A stretch of 64,000 bases of DNA from Phytohabitans houttuyneae (GCF_011764425.1 NZ_BLPF01000001.1:3959001-4023000); one strand, 5' to 3'; positions 26,128 to 36,678 are shown, counted from the stretch's first letter. Program-made: numbers and translations. The notes: generated by a model not told the origin, from the sequence alone.

Positions 26128-26171
26128 ACGGTACGGTCGAGCCTCAGGTTACGTCAACCCATGAAACAAAC
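26128..26171 (-). promoter_or_regulatory. Promoter and shared operator of the ABC/GH43/ROK operon
   Basis: On the minus strand TTGACG (26157-26152), 18-base spacer, TACCGT (26133-26128). The -35 overlaps GTTTGTTTCATGGGTTGAC, the same element as at 17050-17093, with the TCA-N5-TGA dyad kept. Between it and the first gene lie about 170 bases of leader that include the tandem repeat. The rest of 26010-26127 and 26172-26293 shows nothing I recognise. Confidence 0.65.
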
Positions 26172-26293
26172 TGGCGCACCAGCGCGTCCGGCTGATCGAG
26201 GTGCACGTCGTGCCCAGCCGCGCGAATCCTCACGTGCCGCACGTCGGGCCGGCGGGCGAGCGCTCGCCGGCCCGAGCAGCGTCGGGCAGCGCG

Positions 26294-27154
26294 CTACAAC
26301 GCGGCGGTGATGGCGGCGGCCAGGTCGGCGGGCGCCTCGACCGGCACGAAGTGGCCCACCCCGTCGAGGCGACGCAGCCGCAGGTCGCTGAAGAAGAGGT
26401 CGAGCCGGTCGGACCACTCGCGCGGGAAGAGCGGATCGTGCTCGGGCCAGAGCACGGTCGTCGGGGTGGCGACACGGTCCGCCCGGTCCGGTGTCCGCTC
26501 GGCGAGGGAGCGGGCGACCGCGCCGGCGCCGGCCCGGTACCACCCGATCGAGGTGACGAACGCACCATGCGGTGAGTAGACGGCGACGAGGTGGTCCAGG
26601 TGCTCCTCGGCGAGCACGAAGCCGGGACCGGACCAGTGGGTCCAGAAGTGCCGCAGGTAGGCGCGCACCGCGTCGGGGCGCCCGTCGATGAGCTGCTCGG
26701 CGAGCGGGAGCTGGTGAAACGGCTGGTACCAGAACTCGCGCTGCGCGTCGGCGGCCAGGATGCGCTCGCCGGTCCCGGGCAGTGGCGGCGACACCACCAC
26801 CGCCCGCACCAGGTCCGGCCGGACCGCGGCGACCCGCTGCGCGATGCGGCTGCCGATGTCGTACCCGGCGAGCACCGGCCGCTCCAGCCCCAGCTCCTCG
26901 ATCAGCCCCACGACGCTGCGGGCCTGCGCGTCCGCGCTGTACTGCTCGGCCGGGTCGGCCGGGTGCTTGTCCGATCCGCCGAATCCCCGCAGGTCCGGCA
27001 CCACCACCTCGGCCGACGCCGTGAGCAGGGGCGTGACGAGCCGGTAGTCGGTGCGGTCGCCCGGCCACCCGTGCAGCAACAGGACGGCGGGACCGCTGCC
27101 GGTCCGCTCGTACGCCAGGCGGAACCCGTCCACCGGTGCGCTCTGATCGGCCAC
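26294..27154 (-). CDS. Alpha/beta hydrolase, epoxide hydrolase/dehalogenase-like
   Basis: A 286-residue cytoplasmic hydrolase. It has the oxyanion motif HGWPG (about 30) and a nucleophile elbow AGYDIGSR with Asp rather than Ser (about 97), which places it with epoxide hydrolases and haloacid/haloalkane dehalogenases. The acid is in EHDPLFP and the catalytic histidine in GVGHFVP. GTG 27154 is chosen; TTG 27157 is adjacent and ribosome sites are weak. It follows the GH42-like gene by 27 bases and is probably the last gene of that operon, but its link to sugar use is not obvious. Confidence 0.82.
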   Translation of the reverse strand: MADQSAPVDGFRLAYERTGSGPAVLLLHGWPGDRTDYRLVTPLLTASAEVVVPDLRGFGGSDKHPADPAEQYSADAQARSVVGLIEELGLERPVLAGYDIGSRIAQRVAAVRPDLVRAVVVSPPLPGTGERILAADAQREFWYQPFHQLPLAEQLIDGRPDAVRAYLRHFWTHWSGPGFVLAEEHLDHLVAVYSPHGAFVTSIGWYRAGAGAVARSLAERTPDRADRVATPTTVLWPEHDPLFPREWSDRLDLFFSDLRLRRLDGVGHFVPVEAPADLAAAITAAL

Positions 27155-27181
27155 CAACCGAGGGTAAGCCGGACATCGCGG

Positions 27182-29197
27182 CTACGGGTCGAGGAGCGCC
27201 ATCCCGGAGCGCGCCGGCACGACCACGGTGGTGACCGGCTCGTCCTCGCCAGGCGGGACCAGCGCCTCGGCGAGCGTGGCCTTCTGCGGTGTGCCGGTCC
27301 AGTTGACCGCGACGATCACGCGCCGCCCGTCCGGTCGTACCCGGGCGCGGCTGTAGCGGCCCGGCCCCGGGTCGGCCCACACAAGCTCGCGAGCCGGCGC
27401 CCCGATCAGCTCGACCAGTGCCGCCCGCGAGGGGGCGTCCGGCCGGGCGGCGTACGCCAGCGACGGATACGTGGCGATGAGGACGGCTGTCCCGCGGCGG
27501 GTGACCGCCGGTGTGCCGTCGGGGAAGGCCTCCACGCACTCCGCGCCGTCGAGCTTGAGCGTCTCGCGCTGCCAGCGGCCGGACAGCCCGGACGGCAGCG
27601 TCACCGTGTCGACGATGTCGGCGTCGACCTGGCGCACACCGAAGAGCGCGTCCAACCCGGCACCCGGCACCGACGGGCGGCGAGCGCCGTGCTCGTCGTA
27701 CTCCCCCGGCGCCGCCTCGGCGACCAGCCTCCCGCCGCGCGCCACGAAGCCCGCGAGGGCAGCCGCGAGCGCGCCGATGGACGTTGCCGGCATCGGCCAG
27801 TACAGCGCCTCGATGTGCGCGGGCACCCCGCGCTCCGCGACAAGCTCGTCGTGCAGCACCTCGACCGGCAGGTCGGTGTCGACAAGCGCGCGGTACGCGC
27901 CGAGCACGGCATCGCGGTAGAGGGCCATGTCGCGGTCGGTGGCAAACGCGTGCAACGCGCTCCGCCGCGATACCAGCAGGCCAACGCTGCCGGGCGACGG
28001 TGCGCTCGCGGCCACCGCCGGGTGGCGTGCGACGGTGGCCAGCGCGGTCACGGCGTCCACCCGTGCGGTGGTGGTGCCGTCGGGGGCGCAGAGGCCGTAC
28101 CCGGGACTCTCCGGGCCGAGCAGCTCCGGCCGCCACTGCCAGAAGACGATGCCGGTGGCGCCGGCGGCCAGCGCGTTCCACATCCACAGGCCGACCGTGT
28201 CCGGCGCGGGGTGCGGCGTGCTCAGCCCGGCGTTGCGGCGGCCCCGCCCACCCTGGAGCTCCGCCTGCCAGAAGGGCTTGCCGGCCGCGGCGCCGCGCGC
28301 GGTGTCCAGGTTGAACAGGTGCTCGACCGGATCGTCGGCCATGAGCCAGGTCGGGAAGCTCGACGTGCCGAACGCGTCGACCGGGCCGGTGAGCGTGTAC
28401 TCGTCGAGCGTGTGCGTGGCGAGCTGTCCGGTGAAGCCGCTCAGCGCGACGTGCGTCATCACCACATGTCCCGGATCGGCCTCCCGCACCACCGCCACGC
28501 GGCGGTCGAGCCAGCCGGCAAGGTTGTCAAACCAGAACTCCCGCCAGTCGAGCATGTCCGGCACCGCCTCGAAGACGCGCGGCGGTCCCACCTGTGCCCA
28601 GTCCGAGTACCGGCGGCGCCAAGCCGCGTTGAGCGCGTCCACAGTGGAGTAGCGTGCGGTCAGCCAGGCGCGGAAGCGCTCCAGCGAGGCCGGGCAGTAG
28701 CAGTAGACGCGGTCCGGGAAGTACGACGCGGGCTCAAGGTGCGGCTCGTTCCACACGTCCCACACGCGCAGCGCCGGGTGGTCGCGGTACCGGCCGGCGA
28801 CCGTGCCGAGGAACGACGCGGCGGCGGCCCACACCTCCGGGTCGTCGTTGCACAGGCCCGGCCAACCGCCGCCCGGGGTGTTCATCGCAGCGGTCAGCCG
28901 CACCGGCCGGTCCTCTTGGTCGAGGTAGTGCGCGTCCGGTCGCCGCTGCTCCAGCCAGTACGGCGCGTTTTCGAGGATCGTGTTGACGACCACGCCGAGC
29001 CGGTGCTTGGCGGCCAGGTCCATCAGCTCGTCGAGGTCGGCGAAGTCGACCGCGTCCGGGGTCGGCTGCATCCAGCTCCAGCACGCCCAGAGCTTGACCG
29101 TGTCGAGCCCGGCGGCCCGCATGCGGCCCAGGTCGCGGTCCCAGTCTTCGCGGGGTGGGTTGGGCGGGCGGTAGTACTGCGCGCCAACGACAATCAC
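27182..29197 (-). CDS. GH42-like beta-galactosidase family protein
   Basis: A 671-residue protein with no signal peptide. An N-terminal TIM barrel (about 1-390) carries the acid/base Glu in VWDVWNEPH (about 150) and the nucleophile Glu in WQAELQGG (about 311). A trimerisation-like Rossmann domain (about 400-600) and a short C-terminal beta domain follow, the GH42 layout. GTG 29197 has an AAGGGA site and begins MIVVGAQYYRP, matching the family opening. The substrate is probably a beta-galactoside or related glycoside brought in by the adjoining importer. Confidence 0.85.
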   Translation of the reverse strand: MIVVGAQYYRPPNPPREDWDRDLGRMRAAGLDTVKLWACWSWMQPTPDAVDFADLDELMDLAAKHRLGVVVNTILENAPYWLEQRRPDAHYLDQEDRPVRLTAAMNTPGGGWPGLCNDDPEVWAAAASFLGTVAGRYRDHPALRVWDVWNEPHLEPASYFPDRVYCYCPASLERFRAWLTARYSTVDALNAAWRRRYSDWAQVGPPRVFEAVPDMLDWREFWFDNLAGWLDRRVAVVREADPGHVVMTHVALSGFTGQLATHTLDEYTLTGPVDAFGTSSFPTWLMADDPVEHLFNLDTARGAAAGKPFWQAELQGGRGRRNAGLSTPHPAPDTVGLWMWNALAAGATGIVFWQWRPELLGPESPGYGLCAPDGTTTARVDAVTALATVARHPAVAASAPSPGSVGLLVSRRSALHAFATDRDMALYRDAVLGAYRALVDTDLPVEVLHDELVAERGVPAHIEALYWPMPATSIGALAAALAGFVARGGRLVAEAAPGEYDEHGARRPSVPGAGLDALFGVRQVDADIVDTVTLPSGLSGRWQRETLKLDGAECVEAFPDGTPAVTRRGTAVLIATYPSLAYAARPDAPSRAALVELIGAPARELVWADPGPGRYSRARVRPDGRRVIVAVNWTGTPQKATLAEALVPPGEDEPVTTVVVPARSGMALLDP

Positions 29198-29199
29198 GG

Positions 29200-30020
29200 C
29201 TATCCCTTCACGGCGCCAAACGTCAGGCCACGGACCAGGAAGCGCTGCGCGGCGAGGCCGAGCACGAACACCGGCACCATCGCGAGCACGGCCGCGGCGG
29301 AGCTGCCGCCCCAGTCGACCGAGACGGTCCCGATGAACGAGGCCACCCCGATCGGCACGGTCTGCGTGCCGCGCCCGGAGAGGACCAGCGCGAAGAGGAA
29401 CTCGTTCCAGGAGAAGAGCAGGCACAGCACCGACGTCGCGGCGAGCCCCGGCGCGGTCAGCGGCACCGCCACCCGCAGGAACGCGCCGAGCCGGCCGGCG
29501 CCGTCGACAAGTGCCGCCTCCTCCAGGTCGGGCGGCAGCTCCTCGAAGAACGAGCGCATCATCCACACGACGATCGGCAGGTTGAACGTCGTGTGCGCGG
29601 CGATGAGCGCCGTGTACGAGCCGAGCAACTCAAGCCGCTGGAAGATCACGTACATCGGCACGACAAGCGCGACCGCCGGCACCATGCGGGTGAAGAGGAT
29701 CGCGCCGGCCCACAGCTCGCGCCCGCGGATCGGCAGGCGGGCCAGCGCGTACGCCGCCGGCACACCGACCACGATGGACAGCACGGTGCTGCCGGCCGCC
29801 ACCAGGGCGCTGTTGACGAGGAAGTCCTGAAACTGCAGCTGCCCGAGCACCTTGCTGTAGTTGTCCAGCGTGGGCGTGAAGGCGAGCTTCAGGCCGGACG
29901 AGAAGATGTCGTTCGGCCGCTTGAACGAGTTCAGCACGACCGCCGCGATCGGTACGAGCACGCCGACGAGAAACGCGCCGACGACGGCGTAGCTGGCGAT
30001 GGACCAGCCCCGGCTTGTCT

Positions 30021-30024
<4 letters not shown>
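29200..30024 (-). CDS. Carbohydrate ABC transporter permease, MalG type
   Basis: A 274-residue membrane protein with six helices and the EAA loop LEEAALVDGAGRLGAFLRV. GTG 30024 overlaps the preceding permease stop (GTGA) behind a GGGAGGTG site. Second permease of the LacI-regulated importer. Confidence 0.9.
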
Positions 30025-30911
<887 letters not shown>

Positions 30912-30981
30912 CCGTCCTCCGTGGTGGTGGCCCCGGGCCGGCGCGGGTGCCGCGCGCCGGCCCGGGTCTGTGGTGGTGGCA

Positions 30982-32310
30982 CTAGCCAAGGGCATCGGTG
31001 ACTGCCTGTCCCATGGCGTCGGCCGCCTGGTCCGGCGTCTTCTTGCCCTCGATCGCCTCCTGCACCGCCAGCTCGATCTGGTCCTGCGCCTTGGGCCAGG
31101 TGGCGAGGCTGGGCTGCGGGTTGGAGGTGGTGAGGGCCTGGTTCATCGCGGAGAGGAACGGCAGCTTCGCCGCCACCTCGGTGTTCGTGTAGAAGTCCTT
31201 GGTGGCGCCTGCGGTGGCGGCCGCGACGGCCACCTTCGCCTGCTGCGGCCCGTTCGTGTACCACTGCAGGAACGAGTAGGCGGCGTCCTTGTTCGTGGAC
31301 TTCTCGGCGATGCACCAGTTCCAGTAGATGAGCTCGCCGGCCGGCTTGTCCGCGGTGAACGCGAGCGGCACGTAGCCCCACTTGCCCGCGGTCGTCGACT
31401 TCGCCGGGTCCTCCAGCGCCTGCAGCGACGGCGTGGTACTGATGATCATGGCGGCCTTGCCCTGCGCCGCCGCGGTCGCCGCCTCGTCGACGTGGAAGTT
31501 GAGCACACCGCTCGGCGCGGTCTTGGCCACCTTGGCGTAGAAGTCGACCGCCTTGGCCGCCGCCGCCTTGTCCAGCGTGGACTTGCCCTGCGCGTCGTAC
31601 CACCAGTTGCCCTGCGCGGTGAGCAGCGAGCCCATGATGTCCGCGACCGCGCCGCCCCGCTTGCCCGGTATCGACATGCCGGCGAGGCCGTTCTTGCCGT
31701 TCAGCTGGGCCGCGGCCGCCGCGACCTCGTCGAGCGTCTTCGGCTCGGGGATGCCGTTGGCCTCGAACACGTCCTTGCGGTACGCGAGCACGGTCGTGGA
31801 GACGAAGTCGGGCAGGCAGTACTGCTTGCCGTCGTACTTGCCCTGCGCGAGCACGTTCGGCAGGTACGAGTCGGCCGAGAAGCCCGACGGGTTGCGGTTG
31901 GCGTCGCCGAGGTAGTCGTCGATCGGCGCCAGGTAGCCGGCCTTGGCGAACTCGCCGAACCAGCTCGGGTGGACGTAGATGATGTCGTACCCGCCCGCGC
32001 CGGTGAGGGTGAGCGCCTGCTTGTCGTGCAGGTTCTCGTACGGGACGGCGTCGATGTCGAGCGCGCCGCCGGTCGCGGTGGCCCACTCGCCGGCGGCCGT
32101 CTTCTGGCCGCTGGTCCACGGGTCGCCCGCCCACCGGGAGAGCACGAGTTTGGCTCCGGGGAAGCGGCCCATCGGACCGCCCGCGGTGGCCGGTGCGGCG
32201 TTCGGGTCACCGGACCCGCTGCCGCCACCGTCGTCGGAGCCGCACGCGACGAGTCCCGCCGCGGCCAGAAGCGCGACCGCCGCTACGGACCATCGCCTAT
32301 GTACAGCCAT
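30982..32310 (-). CDS. Sugar-binding lipoprotein of ABC importer
   Basis: A 442-residue extracellular solute-binding protein with a short basic N-terminus, hydrophobic core and lipobox LVAC (about 20-23), followed by a Gly/Ser-rich tether. The mature protein shows the family 1 pattern (LVLSRWAGDPW, YDIIYVHPSWFGEFA). A GGAAGGAGA site precedes ATG 32310. It sits between the oxidoreductase genes and the two permeases, so the oxidised or reduced sugar is probably its ligand. Confidence 0.9.
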   Translation of the reverse strand: MAVHRRWSVAAVALLAAAGLVACGSDDGGGSGSGDPNAAPATAGGPMGRFPGAKLVLSRWAGDPWTSGQKTAAGEWATATGGALDIDAVPYENLHDKQALTLTGAGGYDIIYVHPSWFGEFAKAGYLAPIDDYLGDANRNPSGFSADSYLPNVLAQGKYDGKQYCLPDFVSTTVLAYRKDVFEANGIPEPKTLDEVAAAAAQLNGKNGLAGMSIPGKRGGAVADIMGSLLTAQGNWWYDAQGKSTLDKAAAAKAVDFYAKVAKTAPSGVLNFHVDEAATAAAQGKAAMIISTTPSLQALEDPAKSTTAGKWGYVPLAFTADKPAGELIYWNWCIAEKSTNKDAAYSFLQWYTNGPQQAKVAVAAATAGATKDFYTNTEVAAKLPFLSAMNQALTTSNPQPSLATWPKAQDQIELAVQEAIEGKKTPDQAADAMGQAVTDALG

Positions 32311-32362
32311 TGCGCATCTCCTTCCAGGAATGAGAACGCGAAGATCGGCCAGACCGGTACGC

Positions 32363-33468
32363 CTACGCGCCGGCCGGCAAGGGGTCGCGGTCGACGGCTA
32401 CCGCGCCGCCGCCCGCCGCGGCCGAGGCGTACCCCGCCGCGATGACCGAAAGGCAGGCGAGCCCGTCCTCGAGCGTCGGGCCGAACGGCCGCTGGCCGGT
32501 CAGCACCCGGTGCACGTAGGAGGCGACCTCGCGCTTGTAGTGATGCGTGTGCGGCGGCCAGGACCCGTAGTCGTGGGGCTCGGCCGCGTCGGGTTCGATG
32601 TGTGGTGTGGTCCAGCCGCGGTAGAGCGGGTCGTCGCCCCCGCGGTAGACCTCGACGCGGGGAAACGGGTCGGTGGCCCGCATCGAAAGGGTGCCGTCGG
32701 TGCCGTATATCTCCAGCAGGTTTCGCATGCCGATGTCGGCGTTCATGCTCCAAACCGTGCCGATTTCGCCGAGCCCGCCGCTCGCGTAGCGCAGGATGGC
32801 GGCGGCGAGGTCTTCGCCGTCGAAGCCGGGTTTGGCCCGGTTGGCCGTGAACGCGGACACCTCGGTGATGTCGCCGACCAGCCAGCGCAGCAGGTCGATG
32901 CCGTGCGAGCCTTCGTCGATCCAGGCGCCCCACCGCCCAGCGCCGGGTCCTGCATCCACGCCGTCATGTCCGGCGGGCAGCCGATCTCGGCGATGCCGGC
33001 GAGGCCGATGAAGCTCCGCGTCATCAGCACCTGGCCGAGCACTCCACTGTCGACGATCCGCTTGGCCCGGTCGGCTTCCTTGCTGAAGCGGCTCACGAAC
33101 GCGGCGGTGCCGTCGACGCCGGCCGCGCGGACCGCGTCGACCATCGCGCGGGCGTCGGCGACCGTGGTGGCGACAGGCTTCTCGCAGAAGACGTGCTTGC
33201 CCGCCTCGGCGGCGGCGATGACCTGCTCGGCGTGGCGGGAGTTTTCCGAGTGCACCATCACGACGTCGACGTCGTCACGGGTGACCAGGTGCCGCCAGTC
33301 CGGTACGAAGTCGGCAACGCCGAAGCGCTCGGCCGCCGCCCGGCCACGCGCGGCGTCGTCGTCGGCGATGGCGACCACGCGGGCGCCGGGGATCTCGGCG
33401 AGCGCCTTGGCGCGGAACTCGGCGTGCACGTGCGCCCAGCTCACCATGCCGATACGGACCTCGTTCAC
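32363..33468 (-). pseudogene. Gfo/Idh/MocA-family oxidoreductase, frameshifted
   Basis: The N-terminal half (from GTG 33468) reads a normal Rossmann domain with RIGMVSWAHVHAEFR and the FCEKPVATT motif up to MQDPALGGG. It then falls into an Arg/Ser/Pro-rich stretch. The C-terminal half continues in another frame, with WGAWIDEGSHGIDLLRW onward to the stop at 32363. Adding one base near 32928-32940, in GGCGGTGGGGC, restores one protein of about 368 residues. Either a recent 1-nt deletion or an assembly error. The GTGA overlap with the upstream gene shows it belongs to the operon. If intact it would be a fourth sugar dehydrogenase. Confidence 0.85.
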
Positions 33469-34460
33469 GGTGTGACGTCCTCTCTACGGCCGCTCGCCAC
33501 CGAGCGGAGTGCGGCGTCGACCACGGCGAGCACGTCGCGGCCCACCTGCCCGTCGGACAGCGAAGGGCCGCCGTCGCGGATGCGGTCGATGAAGTGGGTG
33601 AGCATGTCGAGGTGGCCGTCGGCCAGGAGTCCGGGCACGGGCAGCGGGTACGACCAGCCGGCGCGCTCGCTCACCGCCTGCAGCGGCTGGCGGTGGAGGT
33701 TGTCGACGAGGATGCGGCCCTCGGTGCCGAAGATCTCGAAGCGGGAGTCCATCGCGCCGGCGAGGCTCCAGCTGTCTTCGCACTGGCCGATGGCGCCGTT
33801 GGCGAAGCGGAGCGTGAGGACGGCGGTGTCCTCCGCGGGCGTGCGGTCGGCCCAGCGGAAGGTGCCGGCCTCGGCGTACACGGAGGCGACCGGCGCGCCG
33901 GCGAAGAACCGGCAGAACTCGATGCTGTGTACCGCCATGTCGAGGATCGCGCCGCCGCCGCTGCGGGCCGGGTCGAAAAACCAGGGCGAGTGCGGCTCGC
34001 CGATGCCCTCGCACGCCTTGACCCGGAAGACGTCGCCGATCTGGCCGCTGTCGACGAGCTTGCGCGCCTCCTGGAGCGCCGGGATGAAGGGCACGTTTTC
34101 GGCGTAGAAGAGGCGGGTGCCGGCCGCGGCGACGGCGGCGAGCATCTCGTCGGCCTCCGCGAGTGTACGGCCGAGCGGCTTGATGCAGATCGCGTGCCGG
34201 CCGTGCCGGGCGGCGGCGAGCACCGCCGGCAGGTGCACGTCGGGCGGGGCCACGACATCGACCACGTCCACCTCGGGGTCGGACACGGCCGCCTCGAGGT
34301 CGGTGAACGCGCGGGCGCCGTACGGGCCGGCCGCCGCCTTGGCCGACTCCTCGCTGGTCGCGACCACGCTAATGATCTTGGCACCGGGAATCCTGGCGAG
34401 CGCCGGCAGGTGCATCTCCCGCGCCCAGAACCCCGCCCCGACGACACATACCCCGCTCAC
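33465..34460 (-). CDS. Gfo/Idh/MocA-family oxidoreductase
   Basis: A 331-residue oxidoreductase with Rossmann start GVCVVGAGFWAREMH and ICIKPLGRT, where the usual EKP is IKP (the Glu is replaced, the substrate-contacting Lys kept). The helix AILDMAVHSIEFCRFF carries the family histidine. GTGA overlaps occur at both ends, so it is coupled to its neighbours. The EKP change suggests a different substrate fit from the sister genes. Confidence 0.87.
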   Translation of the reverse strand: MSGVCVVGAGFWAREMHLPALARIPGAKIISVVATSEESAKAAAGPYGARAFTDLEAAVSDPEVDVVDVVAPPDVHLPAVLAAARHGRHAICIKPLGRTLAEADEMLAAVAAAGTRLFYAENVPFIPALQEARKLVDSGQIGDVFRVKACEGIGEPHSPWFFDPARSGGGAILDMAVHSIEFCRFFAGAPVASVYAEAGTFRWADRTPAEDTAVLTLRFANGAIGQCEDSWSLAGAMDSRFEIFGTEGRILVDNLHRQPLQAVSERAGWSYPLPVPGLLADGHLDMLTHFIDRIRDGGPSLSDGQVGRDVLAVVDAALRSVASGRREDVTP

Positions 34461-35446
34461 AGGACCACCGCCCGGCGCTGGTCCAGCGCCTGCTGGGCGG
34501 CGAGCACCAGCGCGAGCGCGTCGCGGGCCTGCGCCGGCGTGGCCGCCCGATCGCCCGGCTCCCGGCCGGCGACCCGGTCCACGAAGTACTGCTGCTCGCC
34601 CTGGTAGCCGTAGTCCCACAACATGTCCGGGTAGCCCCAGCCGGAGCCACCGCGGTCGAAGGTGCGCATGACCTGCGAACGCACGAGGTCGACCGCCGCG
34701 CTGCCGTCGCTGCCGTACACCTCGAAGGTGAAGTTGCCGTGCCCGGCGGTCCACGTGACGTACATGCTGGTCACCACGCCGGATACGTGCCGGACGGTGA
34801 CGGTCGCGTTGTCCGGGCTGTTGTGGCGCTTGGCGCCTTCCAGCACGTACGCGCCGCCCTCGGTGTGCACGCTCGCCGCCGGGCCGAAGAGCCACAGCAC
34901 CAGGTCCGCGAAGTGCACGAGCGTGTCGAGGATGACGCCGCCGCCCTGCGCCGGGTCGTAGAACCAGTCGTTTGTCGGCTCCCACCCGAAGACCGCGGCT
35001 CGCGATGCGATCATCTCGCCGAGCTCACCGCCGGCCACCCGGTCGCGCAGCTGCGGCAGCGGCGGGGTGAAGCGCAGCATGAACCCGTGCTGGAGTACCC
35101 GATCTGTGCCCTCCGCCGCGGCCACGACGCGGTCGGCGTCGGCGAGCGTGAGCGCGATCGGCTTCTGGCAGAAGACGTGCTTGCCGGCGGCGAGCGCGGC
35201 GACCGTCTGGTCCGCGTGCACGGCGTTGGGCGAGGCGATCAGCAGCGCGTCCACGCTCTCGTCGGCCAGCAGCGCGTCGAAGTCGGGCGCCACCTTGAGG
35301 TCGAAGTCGCGGGCGAGGGCGGCGGCCGCCTCCGCGTGCGGGTCGGTGCAGGCGACGAGCCCGCCCCGGCTCACGTGGCGGTACGCGTTCGCGTGCACCC
35401 GGGCGATCCGGCCGGCGCCGACGAGCGCGACGTTGACCCCACTCAT
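34457..35446 (-). CDS. Gfo/Idh/MocA-family oxidoreductase
   Basis: A 329-residue oxidoreductase with VALVGAGRIARVHANAY, VFCQKPIALT (QKP in place of EKP) and GGGVILDTLVHFADLVLW. ATGA overlap with the upstream gene and GTGA with the downstream one. Same order of Rossmann and alpha/beta substrate domains as the others in the operon. Confidence 0.87.
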   Translation of the reverse strand: MSGVNVALVGAGRIARVHANAYRHVSRGGLVACTDPHAEAAAALARDFDLKVAPDFDALLADESVDALLIASPNAVHADQTVAALAAGKHVFCQKPIALTLADADRVVAAAEGTDRVLQHGFMLRFTPPLPQLRDRVAGGELGEMIASRAAVFGWEPTNDWFYDPAQGGGVILDTLVHFADLVLWLFGPAASVHTEGGAYVLEGAKRHNSPDNATVTVRHVSGVVTSMYVTWTAGHGNFTFEVYGSDGSAAVDLVRSQVMRTFDRGGSGWGYPDMLWDYGYQGEQQYFVDRVAGREPGDRAATPAQARDALALVLAAQQALDQRRAVVL

Positions 35447-36516
35447 CGCGCGCCCTCCGCCAGCGGGAAGGTGACCCGGGTGCCGGTGCGGTCCGCCTCG
35501 TACGCGGCGAGGATCATCTCCAGCGCCTTGAGCCCGTCCTCGGCCGTGGGCAGGCCGTCCGGCTCTGCGCCGCCCACCCAGTCGCGGAAGGCCAGGAGCA
35601 GGTCGCGATAGCAGGCCTCGTACCGCTCCTCCCCCACGAGGTCGACGTAACGCCGGCCGGTCCACGGCTCGTCGACGCCCTGGATCTCGGTCTGCGGGCT
35701 CTTCTGGTAGTGCAGCTCGATCTCTCCGCGCGTGCCGCTCAGCGAGGCGTGGTCAGGGCTTGTGAGCGGGCCGAAGTAGTCGGCGGCGTGCCACGTGCTC
35801 TCCACGGTCACGATCGCGCCAGTGTCCAATGTGTACGTGGCGATGCCGTAGTCCTCGACGCCCAGATGCTTGTAGGTGAGCGTGCCGATGCGCGCGCTCA
35901 CGTCGACCGCCTCCGCGCCGAAGAACCATCGGAAGAAGTCGGTGAAGTGCACGCCGTGGTCGAGGAAGCCGCCACCGCCGCCGCGCACCGGGTCGGCGTA
36001 CCACCCCTGCTCGGACGTGAGCGGTGAGTCGGTGATCGCGCCGACCGGGAAGCGGATCGAGTAGAAGCCGGACGTCAGGTCACCGACCGCGCCGGCCCGT
36101 ACCGCCTCCAGCGCCTGGCGGTAGACGGGCAGGTAGCGCAGCAGGTACGCCATCATGACCTTGACCCGCTCACCGGCCGCGGCGATCCGGCGGGCGTCGG
36201 CCATCGTCGTGGCGATCGGCTTGTCGAGCAGCACCGGCTTGCCCGCCTCAGCCGCCAGCTCAACATGGTCGGCGTGTGCCGAGGTGTACGACGTGATGAT
36301 CACCGCGTCCACGTCGTCGCGGCGGATCAGCTCGGCGTAGTCGGCGGTCCAGGAGCCGTCGCAGTACGCGGCCGCGAACTCCTTCGCCAGGTCGGTCCGC
36401 TCGTCCGCGACACCCACCAGCCGCAGCCCCGGAAGCCCGCGGCGCAGATAGTCCGCGAACGGGTAGGCGTGGTAGTGGTTGTGCAGTCCCACGATGCCGA
36501 TGCCCAGGTCAGCCAT
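35443..36516 (-). CDS. Gfo/Idh/MocA-family oxidoreductase, first gene of operon
   Basis: A 357-residue oxidoreductase. The N-terminus IGIVGLHNHYHAYPFA lacks the usual GxGxxG glycine set of NAD(P)-binding folds (it has GLHNHYH), so cofactor binding may differ. The LLDKPIATT motif is DKP in place of EKP, and FLDHGVHFTDFFRWFF carries the catalytic-region histidine. ATG 36516 follows a GGGGGAGCGAAGG leader. It is the first gene after the LacI operators and so leads the transcript. Confidence 0.86.
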   Translation of the reverse strand: MADLGIGIVGLHNHYHAYPFADYLRRGLPGLRLVGVADERTDLAKEFAAAYCDGSWTADYAELIRRDDVDAVIITSYTSAHADHVELAAEAGKPVLLDKPIATTMADARRIAAAGERVKVMMAYLLRYLPVYRQALEAVRAGAVGDLTSGFYSIRFPVGAITDSPLTSEQGWYADPVRGGGGGFLDHGVHFTDFFRWFFGAEAVDVSARIGTLTYKHLGVEDYGIATYTLDTGAIVTVESTWHAADYFGPLTSPDHASLSGTRGEIELHYQKSPQTEIQGVDEPWTGRRYVDLVGEERYEACYRDLLLAFRDWVGGAEPDGLPTAEDGLKALEMILAAYEADRTGTRVTFPLAEGAR

Positions 36517-36543
36517 TCCTTCGCTCCCCCTCGGAGGTCATTG

Positions 36544-36570
36544 CGCAACCGGTTGCGTAAACCGGTTGCG
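36544..36570. promoter_or_regulatory. Two LacI-type operators before the oxidoreductase operon
   Basis: CGCAACCGGTTGCG (36544-36557) is a perfect 14-bp palindrome, and a second AACCGGTT core lies at 36560-36567, 16 bp centre to centre. AACCGGTT is the classic half-turn core bound by LacI-family regulators. They lie about 28 bases from the operon's first ATG. Confidence 0.75.
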
Positions 36571-36678
36571 TTAGCATGATCCCTGGCGCGGGTGGAGCAC
36601 AAGAGGTTTCGCGGAAGTTTCCGGCTCTCGGGTCTCCGGGCCGCGTCGCCCGCTGATAGCGTCATCGCACGGAAAGGA

